64,000 bases of DNA from Hyphomicrobiales bacterium (lineage in GTDB: Bacteria > Pseudomonadota > Alphaproteobacteria > Rhizobiales > Rhizobiaceae), in NCBI GenBank assembly GCA_021775455.1, contig JAJFHU010000006.1, forward strand, positions 33,158 through 97,157. Direction: 5' to 3'. The notes under the pieces are model-generated. The model was not told the origin of the DNA, searched no databases, and worked only from the letters and a program-made list of their open reading frames with translations. The stretch's first letter is position 1, and each line of letters opens with the position of its first letter. The position numbers and the translations under genes were made by a program. Shown one piece after another: positions 27,881 to 37,216 of the stretch.

Positions 27881-29472
27881 GCATTTTCTCCTGCAAGTTC
27901 TGCAGCTACATCATTTGCTTCTGCCAGAGTAATAAAGGTGCGGTGTGCGAAGTCATCTTTTGCTTCCGGGAAGTCTTCACGGAAATGACCGCCACGGCTT
28001 TCCTCTCGCCTTAACGCTGCAACGGCCATCAGTTTTGCCGTGGTTAGCGCATTACCAAATCTGGGAGCCGTGTTTGCCTGCTCAAGCTTGACGATATCTG
28101 AAACCGCACCTTTCAAGTCATCTGCAGTGCGGCTTACCCCTACACTTCCTGCCATGATTTTGCGTAATTCAGGCAGCGGTACCGGGTCGACGTGACTGGA
28201 ATCTCCAGGTGCCGACCGTTCTATCATTTGGCCAAAGATGGGTGATGGCAATTGGCCAGAGATGTGTTCGGCAATTCGGGCGGCAAACACAACTGCTTCC
28301 AACAATGAATTGGAAGCCAGTCTATTCGCCCCGTGGGCACCCGTTGAACTCACTTCCCCACATGCATATAGACCGTCTATGGATGAACGACCGTCTGCAT
28401 CTGTCAAGATTCCACCCATGTGATAATGCGCTGCCGGAATGACCGGAATCATGTTCTTTACCGGATCAATTCCCGCTTTCATGCAGTAGCCATAAACCGT
28501 TGGAAACTCTGCTTCAAAATGTTCACCTACAGCTTCACGGCAATCAAGCCACGCACCACGGCCAGCCTTTACTTCACGGAAAATGCTGCGGGCAACAATG
28601 TCCCTTGGTGCGAGTTCGGCATCTTTATGCACATCAAGCATAAAGCGCTCTCCGGCATCATTGTGTAGCGTACAACCCTCACCCCGCAATGCTTCAGTCG
28701 CCAGAGGTGCTGGATCCAGGCCAACGTTGATTGCGGTTGGGTGAAATTGCACAAATTCGGGGTCAGCTATTACGGCCCCTGCCCTTGCTGCCATTCCACA
28801 GCCTCCACCACGGGCTTCAGAAGGATTTGTTGTAACCTCAAACAAATGTCCGGTTCCGCCAGATGCCATGACAATTGCATTGGCCCGCAAGTGCAAGCGA
28901 AATGGCGCTGTTCCACGATCGGGCCGTGCCAGCAGTCCGATAACCTTACTGCCTTCGCATAACAGCTCTTCAACAACATATCCTTCCAGTACACGAACAG
29001 AAGGCGTATTGTTCACTTGGGTAATCAGGGTTTCCATGATCGCCTTTCCAGCACGATCTCCCTGTACACCAACTACCCGGCGCTCCGAATGAGCAGCTTC
29101 GCGTGAAGCTTCGAGATGACCTTCCAGATCCCGATCAAACGGTACGCCATATTCAAGCAGATCATGAATGCGGTCAGATGCTTCGCTCACCATCAGTCGC
29201 GCGATAGCCTCATCGACGATGCCAGCACCAGCAACGAGTGTATCTTCCAGATGTTTTTCGATTGTGTCTCCGGGCATTACCGCTGCGGCAATACCAGCCT
29301 GTGCCCAGGCCGAGGATGCACCCGTTCCAATCGGAGCTGCTGCAAGAACGGTTACCGGTCGCGGTGCCAGTTTCAGGGCGCAGAAAAGACCAGCCAACCC
29401 GCCGCCGATGATCAAAACATCATCAACGCCATCCACCGACATTGGGGGGAAAAGTTCGGGTTGCTTAGGCAT
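27877..29472 (-). CDS. nadB: L-aspartate oxidase
   Basis: NadB oxidises L-aspartate to iminoaspartate with FAD, reducing oxygen or fumarate. The 531-residue flavoprotein starts with the dinucleotide-binding [13 protein letters not shown], has the HSERRVVG active-site segment, [17 protein letters not shown], the fumarate-reductase-like RGEG and HYHMGGI motifs, and the helical C-terminal domain. It sits between nadA (21 bp upstream) and nadC (overlapping). Confidence 0.95.
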   Translation of the reverse strand: MPKQPELFPPMSVDGVDDVLIIGGGLAGLFCALKLAPRPVTVLAAAPIGTGASSAWAQAGIAAAVMPGDTIEKHLEDTLVAGAGIVDEAIARLMVSEASDRIHDLLEYGVPFDRDLEGHLEASREAAHSERRVVGVQGDRAGKAIMETLITQVNNTPSVRVLEGYVVEELLCEGSKVIGLLARPDRGTAPFRLHLRANAIVMASGGTGHLFEVTTNPSEARGGGCGMAARAGAVIADPEFVQFHPTAINVGLDPAPLATEALRGEGCTLHNDAGERFMLDVHKDAELAPRDIVARSIFREVKAGRGAWLDCREAVGEHFEAEFPTVYGYCMKAGIDPVKNMIPVIPAAHYHMGGILTDADGRSSIDGLYACGEVSSTGAHGANRLASNSLLEAVVFAARIAEHISGQLPSPIFGQMIERSAPGDSSHVDPVPLPELRKIMAGSVGVSRTADDLKGAVSDIVKLEQANTAPRFGNALTTAKLMAVAALRREESRGGHFREDFPEAKDDFAHRTFITLAEANDVAAELAGENA

Positions 29473-29493
29473 TTATTATGTGCGCACCAATTG

Positions 29494-30591
29494 TCAATTC
29501 GTTTTCAGGTTCACCATGCGCTCAACAGCGCGGCGGGCCTTTACTACAACTTCAGGATCAACCAGAACCTCTTCCTTCATGTAGACAAGACTATCAAGGA
29601 TTTTTGGCAGGGTAATCCGCTTCATGTGCGGGCACAGGTTGCACGGCTTTATGAATTCAACACCCTTGGCCTCCTGCTCGATGTTCGATGCCATTGAGCA
29701 TTCGGTCACCAGCATGACCTTCGCACCGCTCTTTTGTGATTTCGCATAGTCAATCATGCTGGATGTAGAGCCGGAAAAATCAGCCACCGCCACAACGGAT
29801 GGCGGGCATTCCGGATGTGCCACAATCTGGATCGAAGGATCCGCTTCCTTGTAAGCCAGTAATTCTTCTGCGGTGAAGCGCTCATGCACCTCGCAGTGCC
29901 CTTTCCAGGTGAGAATTTTCTTCTTCGTCTGCTTGGCAACATTCTGGGCGAGAAATTCATCGGGGATCAAGAACACCGTGTCAGATTCGAAACTCTCAAC
30001 AACACGTACGGCGTTCGATGATGTGCAGCAAATGTCGCTGGCTGCTTTCACATCTGCTGATGTGTTCACGTATGTAACCACCGGCACACCAGGATTGGCC
30101 TGACGCAACAACTCAATGTCTTCACCGGTAATGGATTCAGCAAGGGAACAGCCCGCCTTCATGTCCGGGATAAGAACGGTCTTCTCCGGGCTTAGCAGTT
30201 TTGAAGTTTCTGCCATAAAGTGCACACCGCACTGAATGATAATGTCGGCATCGACCTTTTCGGCCTCTTTGGCAAGCTGAAGCGAGTCACCAGCAAAATC
30301 CGCAACGCAATGGAAAATTTCCGGCGTCTGATAATTGTGCGCCAATATGACTGCATTGCGTTCTTTTTTAAGTTTGTTGATCGCATGAATGTATGGCGCA
30401 TGAACGGGCCATTCGATCTCTGGAATATGATGGCGCACATGCTCATAAAGTGGCGCTGTCTCTTTGGCGACCTCGTCTGTATAGGCAAGTTCGGGCATCT
30501 CCAGAACGCCATAACGCTCGGCCGCACTGATTGTACCGCTGCCGCCCTGCTGTGTGGTTTCAGCTTGTTCTTGGAGATTACCCATCACCAT
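29494..30591 (-). CDS. nadA: Quinolinate synthase
   Basis: NadA joins iminoaspartate with dihydroxyacetone phosphate to quinolinate using a [4Fe-4S] cluster held by three Cys residues. The 365-residue protein shows [21 protein letters not shown] at the start of the catalytic part, one Cys in [12 protein letters not shown], others in DICCTSSNA and NLCPHMKRI, and the substrate-binding HPECPPSV and GTS/STSSMI segments. It is the first gene of the operon; the dyad at 30619-30639 lies just before it. Confidence 0.95.
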   Translation of the reverse strand: MVMGNLQEQAETTQQGGSGTISAAERYGVLEMPELAYTDEVAKETAPLYEHVRHHIPEIEWPVHAPYIHAINKLKKERNAVILAHNYQTPEIFHCVADFAGDSLQLAKEAEKVDADIIIQCGVHFMAETSKLLSPEKTVLIPDMKAGCSLAESITGEDIELLRQANPGVPVVTYVNTSADVKAASDICCTSSNAVRVVESFESDTVFLIPDEFLAQNVAKQTKKKILTWKGHCEVHERFTAEELLAYKEADPSIQIVAHPECPPSVVAVADFSGSTSSMIDYAKSQKSGAKVMLVTECSMASNIEQEAKGVEFIKPCNLCPHMKRITLPKILDSLVYMKEEVLVDPEVVVKARRAVERMVNLKTN

Positions 30592-30618
30592 ACTCCTCGT
30601 TTAGCACCTGGTGTTTTA

Positions 30619-30639
30619 TTATACTCAAAATGAGTATAA
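30619..30639. promoter_or_regulatory. Perfect 9-3-9 inverted repeat, candidate NadQ operator
   Basis: The half sites ttatactca and tgagtataa are separated by aaa, giving an uninterrupted 21-bp dyad 28 bp before the nadA start codon. A repressor bound here would block the nadABC promoter and possibly the divergent decarboxylase promoter. I link it to the NadQ-like protein because that family controls nadABC in alphaproteobacteria. The symmetry is direct observation and the partner is inferred. Confidence 0.65.
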
Positions 30640-30763
30640 GGGTGCCGAAAAAACATGCCCTCATCGGGCACCCTTAATATATGCGATTTGGATGCTGGAT
30701 TCAAGGGTTGCAGGCCGCAAGTTAGACGATAGGGTAACGTATTACAGGTTTTGGAGCGCCCAT

Positions 30764-32235
30764 ATGAAAAGCGGAACAAGCACTACAATTGAGGAGACCC
30801 TCGACCCGGACGACTGGAAGGAAATGGCATCTTTTGCTCACAAAGTGGTTGATGGTGCCGTTGAGCATATTAGGAATGTACGTAACAGGCCGGTTTGGCA
30901 GGACATGCCTGACGAGGTGCGTCAGTCATACAAGGTTCCATTTCCGAATGATCCGCAACCGCTTGAGAAAATCTACCGCGACCTGGATGAAAACCTCTTT
31001 CCTTATCCAATGGGAAACATCAATCCGAAATTCTGGATGTGGTACATGGGAGCCGGAAGTTTTACGGGAGCCTTGGGCGATTTTCTTGCGGCAATTGAAG
31101 GCTCCAATCTTGGCGGTGGCAACAACGCAGCAGCGCTGATGGATAATCAGGTTGTCAACTGGCTCAAGGGAATGTTGGGATTTCCTGAAACTGCAAGCGG
31201 GACACTCGTCAGCGGTGGAACAATAGCAAATACAATTGGCTTGACAATTGCCAGAAATGTCATGTCGGGAATTGATATCCGAACCGACGGTGTGGCGGCC
31301 ATACCTCAGCCCCTTTGCTACTATGCTTCCGATCAGGTCCATAGCTGCCACCAAAAGGCACTGGAGCAAATAGGCCTTGGAAACAAGGCACTCCGCAAGG
31401 TTCCATCGGATTCCAGTTTTTGCATGGATATTGATGCCTTGAAGCGGAGGATCGCGAAGCGGGTCGTCGCCCGGCTTGTGTCATAGCTACTGCCGGCACG
31501 GTCAACACCGGTGCAATTGATGACGTGCAGGCAATACAGAAGATATGCAAAGAAGAAAAACTGTGGTTCCACGTGGATGGATGCATCGGTGCCTTGATTG
31601 CGATTGCACCTAAAAATCAACACCTTGTCGCTGGAATCGAAGAAGCTGATTCAATTGCACTCGACCCACACAAATGGTTGCATGTGCCCTTTGAAGCAGG
31701 TTGTGCGATTGTGCGAGATGCCGAAGCCCATCGAGGGGCCTTTGCGATGCATTCGGAATATCTGGAGGAAAAGCCACGCGGTATTGCCGCTGCGGGATAC
31801 CTTCACGAGTACAATTTACAGACATCGCGTGGTTTTCGAGCGCTTAAAATCTGGTTGATGTTAAAAGAACATGGTGTTGCCAAGTTCGGCCGCCTCATCG
31901 ATCAGAACATTTCGCAGGGAGAATATTTGCGAGGACTCGTTGAAAACGAACCCGATCTGACACTGATAGCCCCTTCCAGGATCAACATTGTCTGCTTTCA
32001 ATATACTCCACGACCAATGAGTGAAGAGCAGCAATGTGCGCTCAACACGGAAATCATGCTGCGTTTGCAAGAAGACGGGATTGCCGCGATGTCGGACACC
32101 ACCATTGCAGGCAAGCACTGTCTGCGCGTTGCAATTTGTAATCACCGAACAACGTGCAAGGATCTTGATTTACTAGTTCGTGAGACGCTTCGAGTCGGTG
32201 CAGACGTGATTTCCGAATCTGCAACGACAACCTAA
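30764..32235 (+). pseudogene. Group II PLP-dependent decarboxylase, frameshifted
   Basis: Two adjacent frames together give one decarboxylase of about 490 residues of the aromatic-amino-acid/glutamate/diaminobutyrate decarboxylase family. The first frame runs from the ATG at 30764 (ttggag site before it) to a stop at 31486 and includes FWMWYMGAGSF and SGGTIANTIGLTIARN. The second holds GRRPACVIATAGTVNTGAIDD, WFHVDGCIGA and the PLP-binding Lys in LDPHKWLHVPFE. The switch is at 31442-31443, where one base is missing after gccttgaa. Either the gene is recently inactivated or the base is a sequence error; everything else is intact. Its 3' end overlaps the acidic orphan gene by three bases. Confidence 0.82.
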
Positions 32236-33248
32236 ATTTCTGCTAATTCTTCTACATCCAGGAGAATTTCTTCTGCGGTTCCAGCACCGGAGGTTTCCAG
32301 TTCTTCAGTACCCGATGTTCCTGCCATTTCATCTTGACTCACTTGCTCTAAATCTTCTTCTGCTTGTGCTTCAGCTTCCGTATTTCCATTTGCATCAGCT
32401 CTGGCTTCCCGCTCATTTGCAATTATGCGACGCGGGTTGAGACCAGTTTGTTCCTCTGCCAAGTCACTAAAGAACTCACCTGGCCTAATCGCTTGCTGCA
32501 CTTCTTCCTCGACCGTGTTGGAATTAAGAGACAGCTGACGGGCGTCATCCGAATTTTGTTGCAGGGTATCAGAAAAATTACGGAGTCCATTCCATCGGCG
32601 ACTCAGGCCGCTGCGAACACTTCGAACGGTAGACCTAACCCGATCTCCGGTCCCTTCAAAAGATTGACCGATGTCTTCAGCTCTGGAAGTAAAGCTGTCT
32701 ACAGTTTGTCTAAAATTTTGTGCCGTCTCCCGGACTGACGGATTGTTCCTGAAGGAAGCGCCAAGTCGATTCCAGAAACTTCCTCCTTCAGCTCCCGCAG
32801 TAGGAGTTTCGGTTGGAAGAGGTTCTTCTGCTGTAACTTCTTCGCCTCCCCGTTGAAGTTCATCATCGGAGTCGGGAAGAGTTTCATATCGAGATTGTCT
32901 GAACCGTTGAAACCGTTCATAGGCGCTAATTTCTTCATTTCCCCCAGAGCCGGTCCCGGTCGAGGGAGCATCTTCCTCAGCCCCAGTTCCTTCGTTTTCA
33001 TTCTCAGAATCAGAATCATCATCGGCCTCTGAATCTGTAAATTCTCTCGGATTTTCGTGATTCACCTGATTTCGCGGTGGGTCTTCAGCCGGATTTCGGG
33101 GTGGACCGGCGCGATTTTGAGTTTGCCTTGTCCTCTCCAAAAGCTCGTTAAAATTGTTGTCCGCTTCGCCCTGAAAATTGGCATCAGGCCCCGATTTGAC
33201 GTTATACCCTTCACCAGGCAAGGTAATTGGCATCGAACATTTTCCCAT
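32232..33248 (-). CDS. Very acidic, low-complexity protein of unknown family
   Basis: A 338-residue open frame with no family that I recognise. Residues about 55-150 and 285-338 are rich in Glu, Asp, Ser, Gly, Thr and Asn with runs such as DSEADDDSDSENENEG, and should be disordered. Between them, about 155-250, is a more basic amphipathic stretch (FWNRLGASFRNN, DRVRSTVRSVRSGLSRRWNGL, FSDTLQQNSDDARQL) that could form helices and bind membrane or nucleic acid. There is no signal peptide or membrane segment and no Cys beyond residue 4. No good ribosome-binding site precedes the start; a second Met at 33233 is an alternative. The frame stays open over 1 kb, which supports a real gene. A secreted or effector-like role is only speculation. 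Confidence 0.6.
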   Translation of the reverse strand: MGKCSMPITLPGEGYNVKSGPDANFQGEADNNFNELLERTRQTQNRAGPPRNPAEDPPRNQVNHENPREFTDSEADDDSDSENENEGTGAEEDAPSTGTGSGGNEEISAYERFQRFRQSRYETLPDSDDELQRGGEEVTAEEPLPTETPTAGAEGGSFWNRLGASFRNNPSVRETAQNFRQTVDSFTSRAEDIGQSFEGTGDRVRSTVRSVRSGLSRRWNGLRNFSDTLQQNSDDARQLSLNSNTVEEEVQQAIRPGEFFSDLAEEQTGLNPRRIIANEREARADANGNTEAEAQAEEDLEQVSQDEMAGTSGTEELETSGAGTAEEILLDVEELAEI

Positions 33249-33261
33249 TGTTCACAATAAA

Positions 33262-33300
33262 ATTATTATTATTATTATTATTTATATATATATTTATTAA
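33262..33300. repeat. AT microsatellite: (ATT)7 followed by a TA run
   Basis: Seven ATT units (33262-33282) pass into a run of about six TA units and a short ttattaa tail. The tract begins 14 bp before the start codon of the acidic orphan gene, in its putative promoter. Such tracts can change length by slippage. Nothing else this regular appears in the window. Confidence 0.8.
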
Positions 33301-33381
33301 TTGCTGTCAACACTGAATATTAAAGTCGGAGTGAATTGTCCCCGAGTTCCGAAGTTCCAACCGCCGCTTACAATTTTGTGA

Positions 33382-34083
33382 TTATCCCGCACCAGCCATG
33401 CGTCTTGGCATGCGGCTCTCCAGATAGCGGAAGAACAGAACCAGGACGCCAGTGAGGCACAGATAGATCGCGGCCACAAATAATAACGGTTCGTAGATTC
33501 GATAAGTTTCCTGGCGCACAATGGTTCCGATGCCGTAAACCTCGAAAACTGTAATCGTTGCAGCGAGTGGTGTTGCTTTCAACGTCAAAATGAATTCGCC
33601 GGCAATGGTCGGGAACACGTTTTGAAGTGCACGCGGCAACCATACACGGAACAACACCTTTAACGGAGACATACCTATTGCCCTTGCTGCCTCCAGCTCG
33701 CCTTTTGGAACACCTCGAAATGCACCGCGCAGTACCTCACCCTCATAACCCGCGACGCTTAAAGAAAAAGCCACTACGGCATAGGGAAAGGCATCCCGCA
33801 GCAGCGGCCACAACATTGACTCGCGAATTCCCGGAATTGAAGGAAAAAGAGAACCTACTCCATAGTAGATAAGCCACAGTTGAATCAGAAGCGGTGTTCC
33901 GCGAATGGAAATACAAAATCCCTTGGCCAGCCATGCAAGCGGGCGCGGGCCGGTAACCTGCACCAAACCGATTGGTATGGCCATTGCCATGCCGAAAGTG
34001 ATTGCGAGCACAAGCAACTGAATGGTTAGCCACAACCCTTCGGCGAACTTCGGTAAATATTCAGGAAGCCAGTACCACTCCAT
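33382..34083 (-). CDS. Polar amino acid ABC transporter permease (HisM type)
   Basis: A 233-residue inner-membrane permease with about five helices and the family loop GYEGEVLRGAFRGVPKGELEAARAIGMS that contacts the ATPase. The N-terminal GLWLTIQLLVLAITFGM and RGTPLLIQLWLIYYG match HisM/ArtM-type subunits. It forms a pair with the HisQ-type permease 3 bp upstream and completes the four-gene transporter. It is the last gene of the unit; the acidic orphan gene lies 133 bp further on the same strand. Confidence 0.92.
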   Translation of the reverse strand: MEWYWLPEYLPKFAEGLWLTIQLLVLAITFGMAMAIPIGLVQVTGPRPLAWLAKGFCISIRGTPLLIQLWLIYYGVGSLFPSIPGIRESMLWPLLRDAFPYAVVAFSLSVAGYEGEVLRGAFRGVPKGELEAARAIGMSPLKVLFRVWLPRALQNVFPTIAGEFILTLKATPLAATITVFEVYGIGTIVRQETYRIYEPLLFVAAIYLCLTGVLVLFFRYLESRMPRRMAGAG

Positions 34084-34086
34084 CCG

Positions 34087-34800
34087 CTACCCCTGAACCG
34101 GTTGGCCACGGCGATAGTATCGCTCTATGTAGCTGAATACAAAGTTGGAGACGATTGTCAGCATCAAGTACAAGAATGCTGCCGCCATATAAAACATGAA
34201 ATACGCTTTCGTTGCGCCAGCAGCCTGTTTGGTTTCGAGTGCAAGTTCACTAAATCCGACAACTGCGAGAAGTGCCGTGTCCTTGGTGGTAATCAACCAG
34301 AGATTGGCAAGTCCTGGTAACGCGAAAGGCAACATTGCAGGGATTACAACCCGCGTGTGAGCCTTGATAGATGACATTCCCACCGCTCGTGCGGCTTCAA
34401 TTTGCCCCGAGGGGACAGCATTAAAAGCGCCCCGGAAAACTTCTGTGGAGTACGCACCCTGAACAAATCCGATGACATAGATTCCGGCCCACAGGCCATC
34501 AATATCCATGCGCTCATAACCAAATTTTTCCAGCATTGTATTAAGTAAATCGGTCCCCAGGTAATAAAGCAGCAATATCAGAACCAGTTCGGGTACTGCG
34601 CGAATGAGGGTTGTGTATATTTCAAGCGTCCATCTGAGAACCGGGCCGCCATAGATCTTGCCAAGTGCACCACCCATCCCGAGCATCAGCCCAAGGGCGT
34701 AGGCGCCAAGCGCAATCTGAATTGTACTTAAAAGGCCGCGTAACAGGTTGCCGCCCCAGCCCGGAGGCGAAAATGCCAGATACTCAAATGCATTTTCCAT
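34087..34800 (-). CDS. Polar amino acid ABC transporter permease (HisQ type)
   Basis: A permease of about 237 residues with the PAAT start GNLLRGLLSTIQIALGAYALG and the ATPase-contact loop STEVFRGAFNAVPSGQIEAARAVGMS. It pairs with the next permease to form the membrane channel. I prefer the Met at 34800 (MENAFEYLAF); an in-frame start 15 bp earlier is possible. It is separated from the binding-protein gene by a hairpin at 34829-34855, so it is probably made in smaller amounts than the binding protein. Confidence 0.92.
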   Translation of the reverse strand: MENAFEYLAFSPPGWGGNLLRGLLSTIQIALGAYALGLMLGMGGALGKIYGGPVLRWTLEIYTTLIRAVPELVLILLLYYLGTDLLNTMLEKFGYERMDIDGLWAGIYVIGFVQGAYSTEVFRGAFNAVPSGQIEAARAVGMSSIKAHTRVVIPAMLPFALPGLANLWLITTKDTALLAVVGFSELALETKQAAGATKAYFMFYMAAAFLYLMLTIVSNFVFSYIERYYRRGQPVQG

Positions 34801-34822
34801 GCAAACCCCGTGCAACCCAAAG

Positions 34823-34855
34823 AAAAATCGCCGGGGTATTCAATCAACCCCGGCG
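34823..34855 (-). terminator. Intercistronic hairpin with T-run after the binding-protein gene
   Basis: Reading the minus strand, an 8-bp GC stem (cgccgggg / ccccggcg) with an 11-base loop is followed by a T-rich stretch. It lies between the binding-protein and permease genes. Such partial terminators or 3' stabilisers are usual in binding-protein operons and raise the ratio of binding protein to permease. Confidence 0.75.
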
Positions 34856-34868
34856 ACTGAATACAGCT

Positions 34869-35636
34869 TTAGCCGCCGTAAATGTCGAAATCGAAGTACT
34901 TCTTCGAAATTGCATCAAAGGTACCATCATCCCGGATTTTCTGGATAGCGGCGTTAATCCTGGCTTTCAATTCACCGTCTTCCTTGCGAAGGCCGGCGCC
35001 AACACCTGGACCAAATACAGCTGCATCGTTAAGTTCGCCCTTGACTTCGCAGCAACCGCCGGAGTCACCTGTCAGAAACGGCTGCATTGCAAGTGAGTCA
35101 CCCACTACAGCATCGACACGACCGGCAACCAAATCCTGATTGTGCTCATCAAAAGTATTGTAGGTTTTGATTTCTGCATTGCCGAAATGTTTTTCGACGT
35201 AGTTTGCATGTGTAGTAGAAACCTGCACGCCTACAATCTTGCCTTCAACACTTGCCGCATCACCGCTGATGCTTGAATCTTTCGGTGCAACGATAACGGC
35301 TGGTGTGTTGTAGTACTTGTCGGAAAAATCTATGGTTTTCATGCGCTCTTCGGTAATCGACATGGAAGCCATGATTGCATCCATTTTCTTGGAGAGTAGC
35401 GCTGGAATAATGCCATCCCATGCAATCTCGACAATTTCACAATTTTCTTCCATCGCTGCACATACTGCATTGATGATCTCAACTTCCCAGCCTTGCCAGG
35501 TGCCATCAGCGCCCTTTTCCGCGAACGGCGGATATGGCTCAGCAGCAATGCCAATTTTTACTTCCGCATATGCGAGTTGCGCACTCAGTGCGATCACAGC
35601 CACTGCGCCTGCTAGAATTTTTGTGAGTTTCTTCAT
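34869..35636 (-). CDS. Polar amino acid ABC transporter substrate-binding protein
   Basis: A 255-residue periplasmic protein with a signal peptide (KKLTKILAGAVAVIALSAQLAYA). The body has the family 3 binding-protein pattern: IGIAAEPYPPF, GWEVEIINAVCAAM, WDGIIPALLSKKMDAIMASMSITEERMKTIDFS and the Asp-rich VDAVVGD. This pattern is that of lysine/arginine/ornithine or histidine binding proteins, though a related amine or opine is possible. A Cys pair (GGCCE, near residue 200) is unusual. It is the second gene after the ATPase gene. Confidence 0.92.
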   Translation of the reverse strand: MKKLTKILAGAVAVIALSAQLAYAEVKIGIAAEPYPPFAEKGADGTWQGWEVEIINAVCAAMEENCEIVEIAWDGIIPALLSKKMDAIMASMSITEERMKTIDFSDKYYNTPAVIVAPKDSSISGDAASVEGKIVGVQVSTTHANYVEKHFGNAEIKTYNTFDEHNQDLVAGRVDAVVGDSLAMQPFLTGDSGGCCEVKGELNDAAVFGPGVGAGLRKEDGELKARINAAIQKIRDDGTFDAISKKYFDFDIYGG

Positions 35637-35674
35637 TTTTTACACTCCCTTGGTAATATTCGAAAGGATTATTG

Positions 35675-36457
35675 TTAATTCACTGATTGGACAAACGCCT
35701 TGCATCTTTTGCTTTTCGGCTTTCCAAACACCTGTTTTGGAGGCCCTTCCTCCTCCACTTTACCCTGGTGCAAGTACATTACGTGACTTGATACATCCCG
35801 GGCAAAACTCATTTCGTGGGTTACAAGTATCATCGTGCGGCCTTCTTCTGCCAACCCACGAATAACCTTCAAAACCTCACTAACCAATTCTGGATCCAGC
35901 GCAGATGTTGGCTCATCAAACAAGAGCGCCTTCGGCTCCATGGCAAGTGCTCGTGCAATTGCCACGCGCTGCTGTTGGCCGCCAGACAGAAAAGCCGGAT
36001 ATTGGTCCCGCTTTTCCCACAAGCCAACCCGGTTAAGCAGAGCTTCTGCCCGCTCGGTGGCTTCTGCCTTTGCGAGTTTCAAAACCTGAACCGGCCCCTC
36101 TATAACATTTTGCATAACATTCATGTGCTGCCAGAGATTGAAACTCTGGAAAACCATTCCGAGCTGCGCCCGGAACCTCTCCACCTGCCGCTTGTCAGCG
36201 GGCACATTTCCGGATCGTGTCTGCTTGAACGTCAGTGCCTCACCATCAAGTTCAATGCTGCCCTGTGTAGGCATTTCAAGCAGATTGATGCATCGAAGAA
36301 ATGTACTCTTGCCGGAGCCACTGGCACCAATGATTGAGACGACGTCCCCCTTGCCAGCATTCAATGATACACCTTTGAGAACTTCGAGATTCCCGAAAGA
36401 TTTATGTATGTCGCCTATCTGCAGCATTCGCTTCCGTATATCGACGGCCCCTGTCAC
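35675..36457 (-). CDS. Polar amino acid ABC transporter ATP-binding protein
   Basis: The 260-residue ATPase energises the transporter. Walker A is GASGSGKST, the signature is LSGGQQQRVAIARAL, Walker B is LLFDEPTSALDPE and the switch His is in LVTHEMSFARD. The first residues before MLQIGDIHKSFG are weakly supported: the annotated start is a GTG and an ATG at 36427 would give a shorter and more usual N-terminus. It is the first gene of the operon ATPase-binding protein-permease-permease and is divergent from the TetR gene. Confidence 0.93.
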   Translation of the reverse strand: MTGAVDIRKRMLQIGDIHKSFGNLEVLKGVSLNAGKGDVVSIIGASGSGKSTFLRCINLLEMPTQGSIELDGEALTFKQTRSGNVPADKRQVERFRAQLGMVFQSFNLWQHMNVMQNVIEGPVQVLKLAKAEATERAEALLNRVGLWEKRDQYPAFLSGGQQQRVAIARALAMEPKALLFDEPTSALDPELVSEVLKVIRGLAEEGRTMILVTHEMSFARDVSSHVMYLHQGKVEEEGPPKQVFGKPKSKRCKAFVQSVN

Positions 36458-36519
36458 ACATCATCCAATAAAACTGGATGGCGCAACTTTTCAATTGCCA
36501 TTATGTCCTTTTCAATTGA

Positions 36520-36535
36520 TTATACAAGTGTATAA
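36520..36535. promoter_or_regulatory. 6-4-6 inverted repeat between the transporter operon and the TetR gene
   Basis: The half sites ttatac and gtataa are separated by aagt, 30 bp before the TetR GTG start and in the shared promoter region of the divergent ABC operon. TetR proteins usually bind such dyads beside their own gene, so this is a candidate operator. Evidence is position and symmetry only. Confidence 0.45.
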
Positions 36536-36565
36536 AAATTGGCATAAACAGCATAAGGCAGAAAT

Positions 36566-37216
36566 GTGACCCGCCAACAATTAAAATACAAGCGAAAATC
36601 TGTCGTTAATCGAAAAAATGCGCTTATTGACGCCACGCTGTCGCTGATTGCAAGCAAGGGTATAAAAGGGGCAACAGTCAGGGCGATTGCACAACATGCC
36701 AATGTTACACAAGGCTTGATACGGTACTACTTCAACACCAAGGAACAGTTGATTACGGCCGCCTATCGTCACCACATGGGCAGGTTGACGCAAGTTACCT
36801 TTGCGCCGTTGAATTCAATGCCGGAAGAAGGTCCAGCTACCCGTCTCGCAACATTTGTAGCATCCGGTCTGGTTCCTCCAGTTGTGGATCCTGGTTCGCT
36901 ATCCGTGTGGGCATCATTCATCAACAAGGTTCAAAACGACAAGACGATGCGCGAAACTCACCGCGAAACTTACTTCGAATTTCGTGATTGTCTTGAAATG
37001 CTGATCCGTGAAGCGCTTGTGGAGGCTGGAAAGCCCGCTTCAGAAGAGGGACTGAGGCAGTTGGCTATAGCCACGAACGCCGTAATTGACGGACTCTGGC
37101 TTGAGGGTGGAGCACTACCAGATGCATTTGAACGCGGTGAGCTTGCTGTCATAGGTGTGCGTTCTGTAAGTGCAATCATCGGCATCGATTTGCCAGAAGG
37201 GAAATCAGACAAATGA
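36566..37216 (+). CDS. TetR family regulator (BetI-like)
   Basis: A 216-residue repressor with the TetR helix-turn-helix in residues about 15-65: KNALIDATLSLIASKGIKGATVRAIA, then HANVTQGLIRYYFNTKEQLITAAY. The C-terminal part has the BetI-like SVWASFINKVQNDKTMRETH segment. It starts with GTG and overlaps the aminotransferase start by four bases, so the two are translated together. It is divergent from the ABC operon. It probably senses the transported compound or a product; this is inference from layout. Confidence 0.9.
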   Translation: MTRQQLKYKRKSVVNRKNALIDATLSLIASKGIKGATVRAIAQHANVTQGLIRYYFNTKEQLITAAYRHHMGRLTQVTFAPLNSMPEEGPATRLATFVASGLVPPVVDPGSLSVWASFINKVQNDKTMRETHRETYFEFRDCLEMLIREALVEAGKPASEEGLRQLAIATNAVIDGLWLEGGALPDAFERGELAVIGVRSVSAIIGIDLPEGKSDK

